Notes under the pieces: model-generated
Databases searched by the model: none
Seen by the model: only the letters and a program-made list of their open reading frames with translations
What the model was told of the DNA's origin: nothing
Shown: one piece after another, positions 1 through 7,587 of the stretch
Position numbering within the stretch: the stretch's first letter is position 1
Layout: the number at the start of each line of letters is the position of its first letter
DNA from: DASVLX01 sp035552275
GTDB taxonomy: Bacteria > Actinomycetota > Actinomycetes > Mycobacteriales > Pseudonocardiaceae
DNA: 21,893 nt
Direction: 5' to 3'
Assembly (NCBI GenBank): GCA_035552275.1
Contig: DASZLR010000083.1
Coordinates: 1 to 21,893, forward strand
Position numbers and translations under genes: made by a program

Positions 1-1
1 T

Positions 2-68
2 GCTCTTCTCGTTCAGTTTTGCTTCTTGGTCGAAACAAGAATGCACGAGAAGAGCTTTTATTTTATCG
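2..68 (+). terminator. Intrinsic terminator for a gene left of the window
   Basis: An 11-bp perfect inverted repeat (2-12 with 45-55, GCTCTTCTCGT) encloses a second, bulged stem (about 21-28 with 36-44), and a T-rich run starts right after it at 56. This is the layout of a Rho-independent terminator reading rightwards, so it probably ends a gene that lies before position 1. The reverse orientation has no T run. The AT-rich loop and tail differ from the high-GC backbone further right. Confidence 0.6.
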
Positions 69-120
69 CGACACGCCGAGCGTTACCCTAAATTGTCCAC
101 ATGGGCGAGGCATCCTCAAA

Positions 121-321
121 TCATACTTTCCGAATACCTTCAGTATCCGCTTCGGGCTTGTTGCTCCCACGAGCTGCGGTGGCGAACGCGGCACCGCCCT
201 GATCGAGCTGTTATGTCGCCATCGCCAGATCGCGCCGCGCGTGCCGTGCAATTTCGAGTATACTTCTTAATTCGTTCATGAGGTCATCGAGCTGGCCCAT
301 GGTGGCGGTCACGCTGGCCAC
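121..321 (-). pseudogene. Small helical protein gene interrupted by an in-frame TAA
   Basis: On the minus strand a GTG at 321 follows GAGAGG with 6 nt spacing and opens a frame reading MASVTATMGQLDDLMNELRS and onward to residue 36, where a TAA (211-213) stops it. The same frame continues for 29 more codons (QLDQGGAAFATAARGSNKPE and onward) to TGA at 121-123. Both halves have the Ala-rich, charged, helix-forming composition of the short coiled-coil-like hypothetical proteins common in actinomycetes. One substitution (CAA to TAA) would explain the break. I infer a nonsense-inactivated gene of about 66 aa. The alternative is a genuine 36-aa protein followed by a chance open frame. An in-frame ATG at 300 is another possible start. 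Confidence 0.45.
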
Positions 322-343
322 AAGTCGCCTCTCAGTGGTGGAG

Positions 344-376
344 TGTCTCGGGTACGTCGTTGACGTACCCGAGACA
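344..376 (-). terminator. 15-bp perfect hairpin downstream of the DUF397 gene
   Basis: TGTCTCGGGTACGTC at 344-358 pairs perfectly with 362-376 across a 3-nt loop. It starts 8 nt past the DUF397 stop codon and lies before the broken small gene on the same strand. No T run follows on either strand, which is common for actinobacterial terminators. A protein-binding dyad is an alternative reading. Confidence 0.55.
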
Positions 377-383
377 TCCAGGG

Positions 384-557
384 TTATCGGTCGAGTTGGC
401 CGGTTTTGGCGGCGTGGACGAGGGCTTCGATGTCGGCGTGCAGTGTGGGGCCGGTGCGGTTCTTGGTGTCCCGCACCAACTCCAATGTGTGCGCCAACTC
501 GACGCAGTCGCCGTTGGCGCTTGTGTAGCTGGACTTGCGCCAGCGTAGTTCATTCAC
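384..557 (-). CDS. DUF397 domain-containing small protein
   Basis: This 57-aa protein starts with GTG at 557 and reads VNELRWRKSSYTSANGDCVE, then a segment with LVRDTKNRTGPTL and a helical end in AKTGQLDR. The opening W-R-K-S-S-Y-S/T-x-x-x-G-x-C-V-E and the later V-R-D-T/S-K are the DUF397 signature. The start overlaps the last 8 nt of the upstream XRE regulator, so the two are translationally coupled. Such DUF397 proteins are known as the small partners of XRE-DUF5753 (WhiJ-like) regulators in actinomycetes and are thought to modulate their DNA binding. The exact role of this copy cannot be read from sequence. The family call is firm. Confidence 0.9.
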   Translation of the reverse strand: MNELRWRKSSYTSANGDCVELAHTLELVRDTKNRTGPTLHADIEALVHAAKTGQLDR

Positions 558-1404
558 GATGGTTGGCCCATCCTTTCGCGATATCGGTGATAAATTCCCT
601 GGAGACCTCGGGAGACTTCGCGATCTCCTTCAGCACTTCGATGGCGGACTCGTACTGTTTGATATCGTGCTCGTCCGGCACGAACGCACCTGAGCTGTGG
701 TGCTCGAAATGCACCACCGATCCCGAGTCGGGAAACTCGTACAGCACGAACGGGCCGGTTGAGCCTGGGTGCCAGCCAATGTTCGATGAGATCACCCGCA
801 GGTCGATGTTGGGCCGGACACCCAGCTCGATCAGGTAGTGGAGCTGTTCGGCCATCAGGTCCGGCTCGACCACCGGATCGCGCAGCGCGGTCTCGCCGAT
901 GATGGCGGTGAACTCGACCGCGTCTCGGCGGGTGATGATCTCGCGTCGGCCCATCCGAATCATCACCCGCGCCTGCACGTCCTTCTGTTCGCGTCCGTTC
1001 TGCGACACGATGACGCGAGCGTAGTCCGGCGTCTGCAACAGTCCAGGTATCAAGACCGGCGACCATTGGATGATCTTCGAGGCGGCTTCCTCGGATTCAA
1101 CGACACCGGCCAACTGTTGCGAGATGCCGGGAACTCCGACTGTCAGCCAGTTCGGATCGTTGACGTGATGCGCGATGTCGAGCAGCCGATCACGTTCGGG
1201 TGCCGCGGTGTCGCACGTCATCAGGACCATCACGACGTGCTCTACCCGTGGTATCCGGCGGCAGCACTCCCAGTGGGTGACCAGCCCCTGCGAGACTTTC
1301 ACGCGTCGAGCCAGCTCACGGCCGCTCATGCCGGTGGCTTCCCGTGCTTTGCGTAGACCAGCCGCGAGAGCCCGCGCACGCGGGTTACCTGCGACGACAG
1401 CCAT
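550..1404 (-). CDS. XRE-family helix-turn-helix regulator with DUF5753 domain
   Basis: The protein has 284 aa. Residues about 10-70 form an XRE helix-turn-helix (ELARRVKVSQGLVTHWE is the turn and recognition helix). The rest is a DUF5753 domain, marked by IPGLLQTPDYAR near residues 118-129 and the closing VVHFEHHSSGAFV segment. This is the WhiJ-like regulator class that works with a DUF397 partner, here encoded immediately downstream with an 8-nt overlap. The ATG at 1404 lies 7 nt after a TAGGAT -10-like box, so the mRNA may be leaderless; an AGGA about 7 nt upstream could alternatively act as a ribosome site. Repeats in the upstream region (1432-1488) are plausible autoregulatory sites. Its targets are unknown. 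Confidence 0.9.
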   Translation of the reverse strand: MAVVAGNPRARALAAGLRKAREATGMSGRELARRVKVSQGLVTHWECCRRIPRVEHVVMVLMTCDTAAPERDRLLDIAHHVNDPNWLTVGVPGISQQLAGVVESEEAASKIIQWSPVLIPGLLQTPDYARVIVSQNGREQKDVQARVMIRMGRREIITRRDAVEFTAIIGETALRDPVVEPDLMAEQLHYLIELGVRPNIDLRVISSNIGWHPGSTGPFVLYEFPDSGSVVHFEHHSSGAFVPDEHDIKQYESAIEVLKEIAKSPEVSREFITDIAKGWANHRE

Positions 1405-1411
1405 GACTCAC

Positions 1412-1488
1412 ATCCTAACGGTAGACAGATAGCGGTTCACCCGTTCGGACTACTGGCGGTACACCCTTGTAGTCAGACAGGGTGGTAC
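1412..1488 (-). promoter_or_regulatory. Candidate promoter and operator repeats of the XRE regulator
   Basis: The minus strand carries TAGGAT at 1417-1412, 7 nt before the ATG. Upstream lie two direct copies of GCGGTWCACCCKT (1432-1445 and 1456-1469, 24 bp apart) and a third, inverted copy inside 1477-1488. The second and third copies form an imperfect dyad (GTACACCCTTGT with ACAGGGTGGTAC). Such repeats just upstream of an XRE gene suggest an operator, which is an inference. Confidence 0.35.
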
Positions 1489-1591
1489 GTAGCTGATCCA
1501 CACCAGAATGTTGAGCCAAAACCCATCATTACGCAACCACAATCCGGTGTCACTACCGGGGTAGCCAAACCGAACTGGAGGAATGAGAGGC

Positions 1592-1831
1592 ATGTTTACC
1601 GACAGAGGCATCTCCGTGGATGCCAGTGTGCTGGTCGAGGGCCATTGCTCGGTGTCCTGTGAGGTGCTTGGCGACCAGGCTGAATTCACGTTCGGCAGCG
1701 ATCGGGGAGCGTTGAGCCTCCTGGCGAATGAGGCGGCGCTTGCCAAGATCGCTCGGATATCGACGGAAGCGATCACCCGTTTGCAGGCGATTCCCGAAGG
1801 CCAGGAAGTCTGTTTCCAGCTGTCCGCCTGA
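1592..1831 (+). CDS. Small hypothetical protein
   Basis: I do not recognise this 79-aa protein (MFTDRGISVDASVLVEGHCS and onward). It is compact, with a beta-rich first half and a helical Ala-rich middle (LLANEAALAKIARISTEAITRL), and has no signal peptide or membrane segment. The ATG at 1592 is preferred because GGAGG lies 10 nt upstream; the in-frame ATG at 1583 is only 1 nt from that GGAGG. The gene is divergent from the XRE regulator across 187 bp of lower-GC sequence and is followed by a strong hairpin at 1851-1895. Its good ribosome site, Ala-rich coding pattern and terminator make it a likely real gene. Confidence 0.65.
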   Translation: MFTDRGISVDASVLVEGHCSVSCEVLGDQAEFTFGSDRGALSLLANEAALAKIARISTEAITRLQAIPEGQEVCFQLSA

Positions 1832-1850
1832 CCCGACCAACGAAGTGGTC

Positions 1851-1895
1851 CAGGGGTTCGGTCCGTCGGTCGTGCCCGGACAGACCGAACCCCTG
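1851..1895. terminator. Hairpin between two convergent small genes
   Basis: CAGGGGTTCGGTC at 1851-1863 pairs perfectly over 13 bp with 1883-1895, and the 19-nt loop can pair further (GTCCG with CGGAC). It sits 19 nt after the stop of the rightward gene and 10 nt past the stop of the leftward gene, so it probably serves as a shared bidirectional terminator. There is no T run. Confidence 0.7.
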
Positions 1896-1905
1896 CCCGT
1901 TCCGG

Positions 1906-2145
1906 TCAATCGAGCCAGTGCAGCACAGTGAGCAGACGAGCTAACGCCATGACCGCCGGGAACACCAGGTCCGGCTGGTCAGCCACGGCCACGACAGCGG
2001 TCACCCCGGCGGAAAGAACAATCAGCATCTCGGCTGCTTGACGCTTGGATCCAGGCCAGTTCTGCGCTCCGTTGCGCGAATTATGTTGTTCTCCCCCAGT
2101 CGGGTGAACCTGGTCTGGCTTCTTGTGCTGCTCCGGGTCTAACAT
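1906..2145 (-). CDS. Small hypothetical protein with a C-terminal hydrophobic segment
   Basis: I do not recognise this 79-aa protein. Residues 1-35 are polar and charged (MLDPEQHKKPDQVHPTGGEQ and onward). Residues about 37-72 form a hydrophobic stretch (MLIVLSAGVTAVVAVADQPD, then LVFPAVMALARLLTVL) that could be one or two short membrane helices. The ATG at 2145 is chosen, but an in-frame TTG at 2151 sits 7 nt after GGAG, a better ribosome-site spacing, and would add two residues. The gene faces the 1592-1831 gene tail to tail. Function unknown. Confidence 0.6.
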   Translation of the reverse strand: MLDPEQHKKPDQVHPTGGEQHNSRNGAQNWPGSKRQAAEMLIVLSAGVTAVVAVADQPDLVFPAVMALARLLTVLHWLD

Positions 2146-2189
2146 ATACAAGTTGCTGCTCCTATCGCCATGGGTTGCGGGCAACGGTC

Positions 2190-2227
2190 GCGCGGCTCCC
2201 TGTTACGAGCAGGGAGCCGCGCTTTTT
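2190..2227 (+). terminator. Strong intrinsic terminator with no obvious upstream gene
   Basis: A 13-bp perfect stem (GCGCGGCTCCCTG at 2190-2202 with 2210-2222, 7-nt loop) is followed by five T residues on the + strand. No + strand protein gene precedes it after 1831. It may end a short non-coding RNA beginning near 2157 (see findings) or act as a safeguard terminator. Confidence 0.7.
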
Positions 2228-2399
2228 GTCGCGTAGCCGGATCTGTCGGGATATGTCCTGAGCTGTTACCGGGTCCGCGACGCCAGAATGCCCGAGATCA
2301 CGGGCCGTTGTCGAGCCGGGGTTCAATCTGCGACGAACGGCATGGGTGGCTCGGTGGACGGTTTTCGCGGTTCAGTCCAGCGGTCAAGATCCATTCGTC
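2228..2399. other. Intergenic stretch without a recognisable gene
   Basis: Both strands lack a frame with a plausible start, ribosome site and actinobacterial codon pattern. No tRNA arm set or long repeat was seen. With the flanking terminators this makes a gap of about 320 bp between the small hypothetical gene and thiD. Confidence 0.5.
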
Positions 2400-2454
2400 A
2401 CCCACCCGTTCACCAAATACAACCGTGGGTGGGTCTTCACTCGAAAGAGCGAAG
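2400..2454 (-). terminator. Tandem hairpins after thiD
   Basis: Reading leftwards from thiD, the first hairpin (2435-2454) has an 8-bp stem around a 4-nt loop and is fully paired only as minus-strand RNA, thanks to a G-U pair. The second (2400-2407 with 2427-2434, ACCCACCC) has an 8-bp stem with a 19-nt loop. Together, 17 nt past the stop codon, they are a probable thiCD operon terminator. There is no T run. Confidence 0.5.
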
Positions 2455-2471
2455 TGCCGATAGGGAGACGA

Positions 2472-3313
2472 TCAGGTCAGGTCGATGGCGGGCAGGCGCC
2501 AGAAGGGGGAGACCGGGCCGACGCCGTGGCCGAGTGGGTAGGCGTGCCGGACGGACTCGGAGACGAACCGTTTGCCGAAACGCACCGCGTCGACCAGGGA
2601 ACGGCCGTGCGCCAGGGCCGCCGCGATCGACGCGGCCATGGTGTCGCCGCCGCCGTGGGTGTGCGGGGTGTCCCAGCGCGGGCCGGGCAGCTCAGTGAAC
2701 TCCTGGCCGTCGTAGAGCAGGTCCACGCATTCCGGATCGGCGGTCAGGTGGCCGCTCTTGATCAGCGTCCACTTCGGACCCAGCGCGTGCACCGCGCGGG
2801 CCGCGTCGGCGAGCCCGTCACGATTCCGAACATCGATGCCGACCAGCAACCGAACCTCGTCCAGATTCGGCGTGACCAGGGTCGCCCGGGGGAACAGCTC
2901 CGCCCGCAGCGCCGCCAGCGCGCTCTCGTGCAGCAGCGGATCGCCGTGCATGGACGCCGCCACCGGGTCCACCACCAGCGGCGTGCGGTGCGCCGCGCCG
3001 ATCTCTGCCTTGTCGCACGCCTCCGCGATCGCCGCGATGATCTCCGCGCTCGCCAGCATCCCGGTCTTCGCCGCGCCCACACCGATGTCGCTGGCCACCG
3101 CGTCGATCTGCGCGGCCACGACGTCGGCCGGGATCTCGGTGAATCCGGTGACGCCCACGGTGTTCTGCACGGTCACCGCGGTCACGGCCGCCAGCCCGTG
3201 CACTCCGCAGGCGAAGAACGTCCGCAGGTCGGCCTGCAGGCCCGCACCACCGCCGGAGTCCGATCCGGCGATGGTGAGGGCCGTGGGCGGGGCAACCGCC
3301 GATGCGGCAGCGG

Positions 3314-3317
<4 letters not shown>
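2472..3317 (-). CDS. thiD: Bifunctional hydroxymethylpyrimidine kinase / phosphomethylpyrimidine kinase
   Basis: ThiD phosphorylates HMP to HMP-P and then HMP-PP, the pyrimidine half of thiamine. The 281-aa protein shows the ribokinase-like start TIAGSDSGGGAGLQADL (15-31), AAKTGMLAS (82-90), VVDPVAASMHG (115-125), TPNLDEVRLL (149-158), KSGH (187-190) and the phosphate-binding end THGGGDTMAASIAAALAHG (220-238). Asp225 stands where many ThiD proteins have a catalytic Cys (GTGC); I recall the same HGGGDT form in other actinobacterial ThiD sequences. The GTG at 3317 is chosen because it overlaps the thiC stop by 4 nt (GTGA) and gives the usual family length; a longer frame upstream is only an extension inside thiC. 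It is the second gene of the TPP-riboswitch-controlled operon. Confidence 0.95.
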
Positions 3318-4960
<1,643 letters not shown>

Positions 4961-4967
4961 GATCATC

Positions 4968-5078
4968 CCTTCCTACGCCGGCATTACCCGGTCAGGTTCG
5001 GCGGTCAGCGGCACCGGGTCGAAGAAATCGACACCCATCCGCCCTCTCAGCCCGCTCTGGTGCGAGCTCCCGCGGTTG
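4968..5078 (-). promoter_or_regulatory. TPP riboswitch (THI element) controlling thiCD
   Basis: On the minus strand, upstream of thiC, the conserved THI-box blocks appear in order: GCGGGAGC at the 5' side (about 5077-5066), GGGCTGAGAGGG (about 5053-5042), then after a variable arm ACCTGACCGGGTAATGCC (about 4997-4980) and GGCGTAGGAAGG at the 3' side. The 3' strand AGGAAGGG doubles as the thiC ribosome-binding site, so TPP binding would be expected to hide it, giving translational control. No separate intrinsic terminator is visible between the aptamer and the ATG. Confidence 0.95.
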
Positions 5079-5142
5079 TGTGGTTGTAGGACCGTTGCGA
5101 TCCGGTTCTGAGGCTAGCCACCCTTCGGGCGGCTTGCCAAGT

Positions 5143-5148
5143 TACCGT
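5143..5148 (+). promoter_or_regulatory. -10 box of a leaderless gene
   Basis: TACCGT ends 6 nt before the GTG at 5155. There is no purine-rich ribosome site upstream of that GTG, which supports transcription starting at the start codon. No convincing -35 is visible. Confidence 0.4.
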
Positions 5149-5154
5149 CTTGAC

Positions 5155-5787
5155 GTGCCGCAGCCCTTCCCTCCCGGCGCCCGGCGGGTAGCCCGCCCGC
5201 GCGTGGCAGGGCGCTGCGTGGACTGCAACGACCTCGCTGGCCGCGGCTACCCCGACTGTTCGGGCTGCGCGGACCTGGTCGACGGGCTGTGGCTGGCCGA
5301 CTGGACCGCACTGCTGCGCGAGCGGTCCGTGCGTGACGGGGGCGAGTCGGAACGCGCGTTCGCCCGTCAGGTGCTGGTGGCGCCGGCCGGGTGTTATCCG
5401 TGGACCTGCGTGGACTGGGCCATGTCGGTGCTGCGCTGCCCGCAGTGCCGGCAGGAACTGGGCGCCGGGCCGGTGGGCTGCGTGTTCTGCCGGGTCGCCG
5501 ACGAGCGCCGGTGGGGCTGGGACCACGACGCGCCGAACGGGTCGATCAGCGCCAACGAGCACAAACTCCGGGTGGCTCGGACTGTGTTGCGGGCCACCCA
5601 CCGGCACCGGTCGACGGTGGCGTTGACGTGGCGGTTGGCCATGCCGTTCCTGGTGGTGGGGGAGCGAATGGACGACACGACCGCCCGGTGGATCAGGGCG
5701 TACCTGCGGGCCGGCCGGTACACCGAACTGGCTTCGGCCGGCAGTTTCGCGCAGATGACCGGCCTGCCCAGCCTGCCCTGGAGGTGA
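5155..5787 (+). CDS. Hypothetical protein with four CxxC motifs (putative zinc-binding)
   Basis: I do not recognise a named family for this 210-aa protein. The N-terminal half carries four CxxC pairs: Cys21/24, Cys35/38, Cys95/98 and Cys109/112. They suggest two zinc ribbons separated by a helical, Trp-rich spacer (LVDGLWLADWTALLRERS). The rest is a basic and hydrophobic domain ending in GSFAQMTGLPSLPWR, without membrane segments. The GTG at 5155 is chosen because the frame upstream runs into the thiC leader and because a -10 box ends 6 nt before it. It is divergent from thiC and convergent with def. Paired CxxC ribbons often bind nucleic acid or proteins, but no role is assigned. Confidence 0.75.
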   Translation: MPQPFPPGARRVARPRVAGRCVDCNDLAGRGYPDCSGCADLVDGLWLADWTALLRERSVRDGGESERAFARQVLVAPAGCYPWTCVDWAMSVLRCPQCRQELGAGPVGCVFCRVADERRWGWDHDAPNGSISANEHKLRVARTVLRATHRHRSTVALTWRLAMPFLVVGERMDDTTARWIRAYLRAGRYTELASAGSFAQMTGLPSLPWR

Positions 5788-5799
5788 TGGCGGGGCGGC

Positions 5800-6369
5800 T
5801 CAGGCGAACGGGTCGGGGTCGGTGGCCGGGTCCCAGGTGAGGCCGGGCACGCCCCAGCCGTTGCGCTTCACCATTTTCCGCGCCGCCCCCGCGTGCCGGC
5901 CGACCAGTCGGTCCAGGTACACCATGCCGTCGACGTGATCCGTCTCATGTTGGAGACAGCGGGCGAAGAAACCGCTGCCCTCGACCTCGATCGGGCTGCC
6001 GTCGGCGGCGAAGCCGGTCACCCTGGCCCACCGGGCGCGGCCCGTCGGGAAACTCTCGCCGGGCACCGACAGGCAGCCTTCCCAGTCGTCGTCCGGGTCC
6101 GGCATGGACTCGGGTCGCTCGGTGGTCTCGATGGTCGGGTTGACCACCACGCCGCGATGCCGGACGTGCTCGTCGTCATCGCAGTCGTAGACGAACACCC
6201 GAAGATCGACGCCGATCTGGTTGGCGGCCAGGCCGGCGCCGTTGGCCGCGGTGTTGGTGTCGAACAGATCATCGACCAGCGCGCGGAGTTCGTCGTCGAA
6301 CGTCTCGACCGGCCGCGCCGGCCGGTGCAGCACCGGGTCGCCGACGATCCGAATGCGGTGAACGGCCAT
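5800..6369 (-). CDS. def: Peptide deformylase
   Basis: Removes the formyl group from the N-terminal methionine of nascent proteins. The 189-aa protein has all three metal-site motifs: motif 1 GAGLAANQ (44-51), motif 2 EGCLS (97-101, metal ligand Cys99) and motif 3 HETDH (141-145, His ligands with the catalytic Glu142). An acidic insert (PESMPDPDDDW) precedes motif 2. The ATG at 6369 follows TAGGGT by 6 nt with no ribosome site between, so the mRNA may be leaderless. It is convergent with the CxxC gene, with 12 nt between the two stop codons, and divergent from the DUF3263 gene, the same arrangement as Rv0429c/Rv0430 in M. tuberculosis. Confidence 0.97.
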   Translation of the reverse strand: MAVHRIRIVGDPVLHRPARPVETFDDELRALVDDLFDTNTAANGAGLAANQIGVDLRVFVYDCDDDEHVRHRGVVVNPTIETTERPESMPDPDDDWEGCLSVPGESFPTGRARWARVTGFAADGSPIEVEGSGFFARCLQHETDHVDGMVYLDRLVGRHAGAARKMVKRNGWGVPGLTWDPATDPDPFA

Positions 6370-6375
6370 GGCCAG

Positions 6376-6381
6376 ACCCTA
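6376..6381 (-). promoter_or_regulatory. -10 box of def
   Basis: TAGGGT on the minus strand ends 6 nt before the def ATG, predicting a leaderless transcript. The -35 region is not clear. Confidence 0.4.
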
Positions 6382-6477
6382 AAGGTCCAGCCAAGTTCCA
6401 TGGTCAGGTGACTCGCCGACGGATCGGCGGATCAAACAAGGGGGTGTCGGCGTACCGTGATCTAATGACCGCCGGGG

Positions 6478-6495
6478 AATCACAGCGGTGTGATT
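6478..6495. promoter_or_regulatory. Short dyad upstream of the DUF3263 gene
   Basis: AATCACA at 6478-6484 is an exact inverted repeat of TGTGATT at 6489-6495 with 4 nt between. It lies in the def/DUF3263 intergenic region, 41 nt before the DUF3263 ATG. It could be an operator. The half-sites are reversed relative to a Crp site (TGTGA-N6-TCACA), so I do not call it one. Confidence 0.3.
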
Positions 6496-6536
6496 TTCGA
6501 TCAGTCGTTCGACCAGTTTGAGGGGCGAGGAGCCAG

Positions 6537-6833
6537 ATGGACGCCGCGGAGGCCGTGATCTCGGCCGATGAGTCGGCGGGCGGACTGACCGGCCGAGAGC
6601 AAGAGATCCTGGCCTTCGAGGGCCAGTGGTGGCGGCTCGCCGGCAAGAAGGAGAACGCCATCCGGGAGGCCTTCGGGCTCTCGCCCATCCGCTACTACCA
6701 GGCGCTGAACTCGCTGCTCGACAAGCAGGCGGCGATTCGCGCGGATCCCTTGCTGGTCAACAGGTTGCGCCGAGCGAGGATAAGCCGTCGGCGGGTCCGC
6801 GGTTCGCGGCAGTGGGGGTTTGAGGCGCGATGA
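6537..6833 (+). CDS. DUF3263 domain-containing protein
   Basis: This 98-aa protein carries a DUF3263 domain at about residues 16-80: LTGREQEILAFEGQWWRLAG, AIREAFGLSPIRYYQALNSL and DPLLVNRLRRARISRRR. The middle resembles a sigma-region-like helix-turn-helix and the tail is strongly basic, so DNA binding is plausible (inference). GAGGAG lies 5 nt before the ATG. The last codons overlap the next gene by 4 nt (ATGA), so the two are translationally coupled. In M. tuberculosis the same pair is Rv0430-Rv0431. The family call is firm; the function is not established. Confidence 0.93.
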   Translation: MDAAEAVISADESAGGLTGREQEILAFEGQWWRLAGKKENAIREAFGLSPIRYYQALNSLLDKQAAIRADPLLVNRLRRARISRRRVRGSRQWGFEAR

Positions 6834-7414
6834 GCCCGACTCCCGCTCCGCTGGCGCCGGCCCGGCTGGCCGGGTTCGTGCTGATCGGGCTCGCCGTGAT
6901 CGCGGTCGGGCTCGGCGTGTTCGCGCTGGTTTCCGGCGGCAGCACCGGTTCGGCTTCGCCGCCGCCCAAGCCGGTGAGCGCCACTTCCGCGCCGGCCAGT
7001 CACACCACGACCACCGCTCCGACGACAACCACCACAGCCACCACGGTCCCGCCGGCCACCAGCTCATCGCCGGCCGCGCCCACTCCGGCCACCACGATCG
7101 TGCCGCCACCGGCCACCGCCCCGGCGAACGCGGCCGCGCCGGTTCCGGTGCAGGTGTACAACAACGGCACCATGAAGGGCCTCGCCGACCGCGCCGCCGC
7201 CGAGTTCCGGGCGGCGGGCTTCGACGTGGTCGAGGTCGGCAACTACGCGCAGACTGTGCTGCCGCACACCACGGCCTACTACACGTCGCCGGCCGAGCAG
7301 CAGGTCGCCGACCAGTTGGCGCAGCGGTACGGCATGCGCACCGCGCCCCGGTTCCCGCTGATCGGGACCTATCCGCCGGGCGTGATCGTGATCCTCACCA
7401 ACGACTTCAACTAA
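6830..7414 (+). CDS. Membrane-anchored LytR C-terminal domain protein
   Basis: The 194-aa protein has a short cytoplasmic N-terminus, one transmembrane helix (about 13-35, LAGFVLIGLAVIAVGLGVFA), a long Thr/Ala/Pro-rich external linker (about 42-104) and a LytR_C domain (about 105-194: VPVQVYNNGTMKGLADRAAA and onward, ending VIVILTNDFN). LytR_C domains accompany LCP cell-wall ligases, but no LCP catalytic domain is present, so this is a stand-alone envelope protein like Rv0431. It starts within the DUF3263 stop codon (ATGA). Its 3' part (7343-7375) recurs at 7588-7620 beyond the gene. Confidence 0.92.
   Translation: MSPTPAPLAPARLAGFVLIGLAVIAVGLGVFALVSGGSTGSASPPPKPVSATSAPASHTTTTAPTTTTTATTVPPATSSSPAAPTPATTIVPPPATAPANAAAPVPVQVYNNGTMKGLADRAAAEFRAAGFDVVEVGNYAQTVLPHTTAYYTSPAEQQVADQLAQRYGMRTAPRFPLIGTYPPGVIVILTNDFN
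7343..7375 (+). repeat. 33-bp direct repeat, copy A
   Basis: GCGCCCCGGTTCCCGCTGAT and the next 13 bases, inside the LytR_C coding sequence (around RFPLIGTYP). The sequence recurs at 7588-7620 with two mismatches, 245 bp away and in the same orientation. Confidence 0.85.
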
Positions 7415-7504
7415 CGATCGGTAGGCGTCGACCGCTCGGCGGGAGCTTCGCCACACGCCGTCCGCACCTTGGATGGCATCCAGTCGACCCGCTGAGCGGC
7501 TTGA

Positions 7505-7564
7505 CGGATACCGAGAGTTGATACACCGGGACAGTACCGAATTAAACTTATCAACTGGCATCCG
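7505..7564. repeat. Imperfect inverted repeat in the LytR_C/ATPase spacer
   Basis: CGGATACCGAGAGTTGATA at 7505-7523 pairs with 7549-7564 (TATCAACTGGCATCCG), apart from a 3-nt bulge and one G-T. The 25-nt loop is AT-rich and unlike the surroundings. It could be a terminator for LytR_C, an element end or an operator; it lies inside the segment bracketed by the 33-bp repeats. Confidence 0.6.
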
Positions 7565-7587
7565 CTAGTCGAGGTCGGACTCGCCTC

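Noticed and set aside
278..838. Long + strand open frame overlapping the DUF397 and XRE genes
   Set aside because: It is the complement of two well-supported minus-strand genes and has no recognisable protein pattern.
2300..2345. tRNA-like GGTTCAATC sequence
   Set aside because: No matching T-stem, anticodon arm or acceptor stem could be built around it on either strand.
6478..6495. Crp/Fnr-type operator upstream of the DUF3263 gene
   Set aside because: The half-sites are in the reverse order with a 4-nt gap (TCACA-N4-TGTGA), so it does not match the Crp consensus; kept only as an unnamed dyad.
7411..7560. Possible transposase C-terminal fragment on the minus strand between the LytR_C and ATPase genes
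   Set aside because: The short translation (RQAAQRVDWMPSKVRTAC) has no transposase motif I can name and no element ends were identified; only the repeats are reported.
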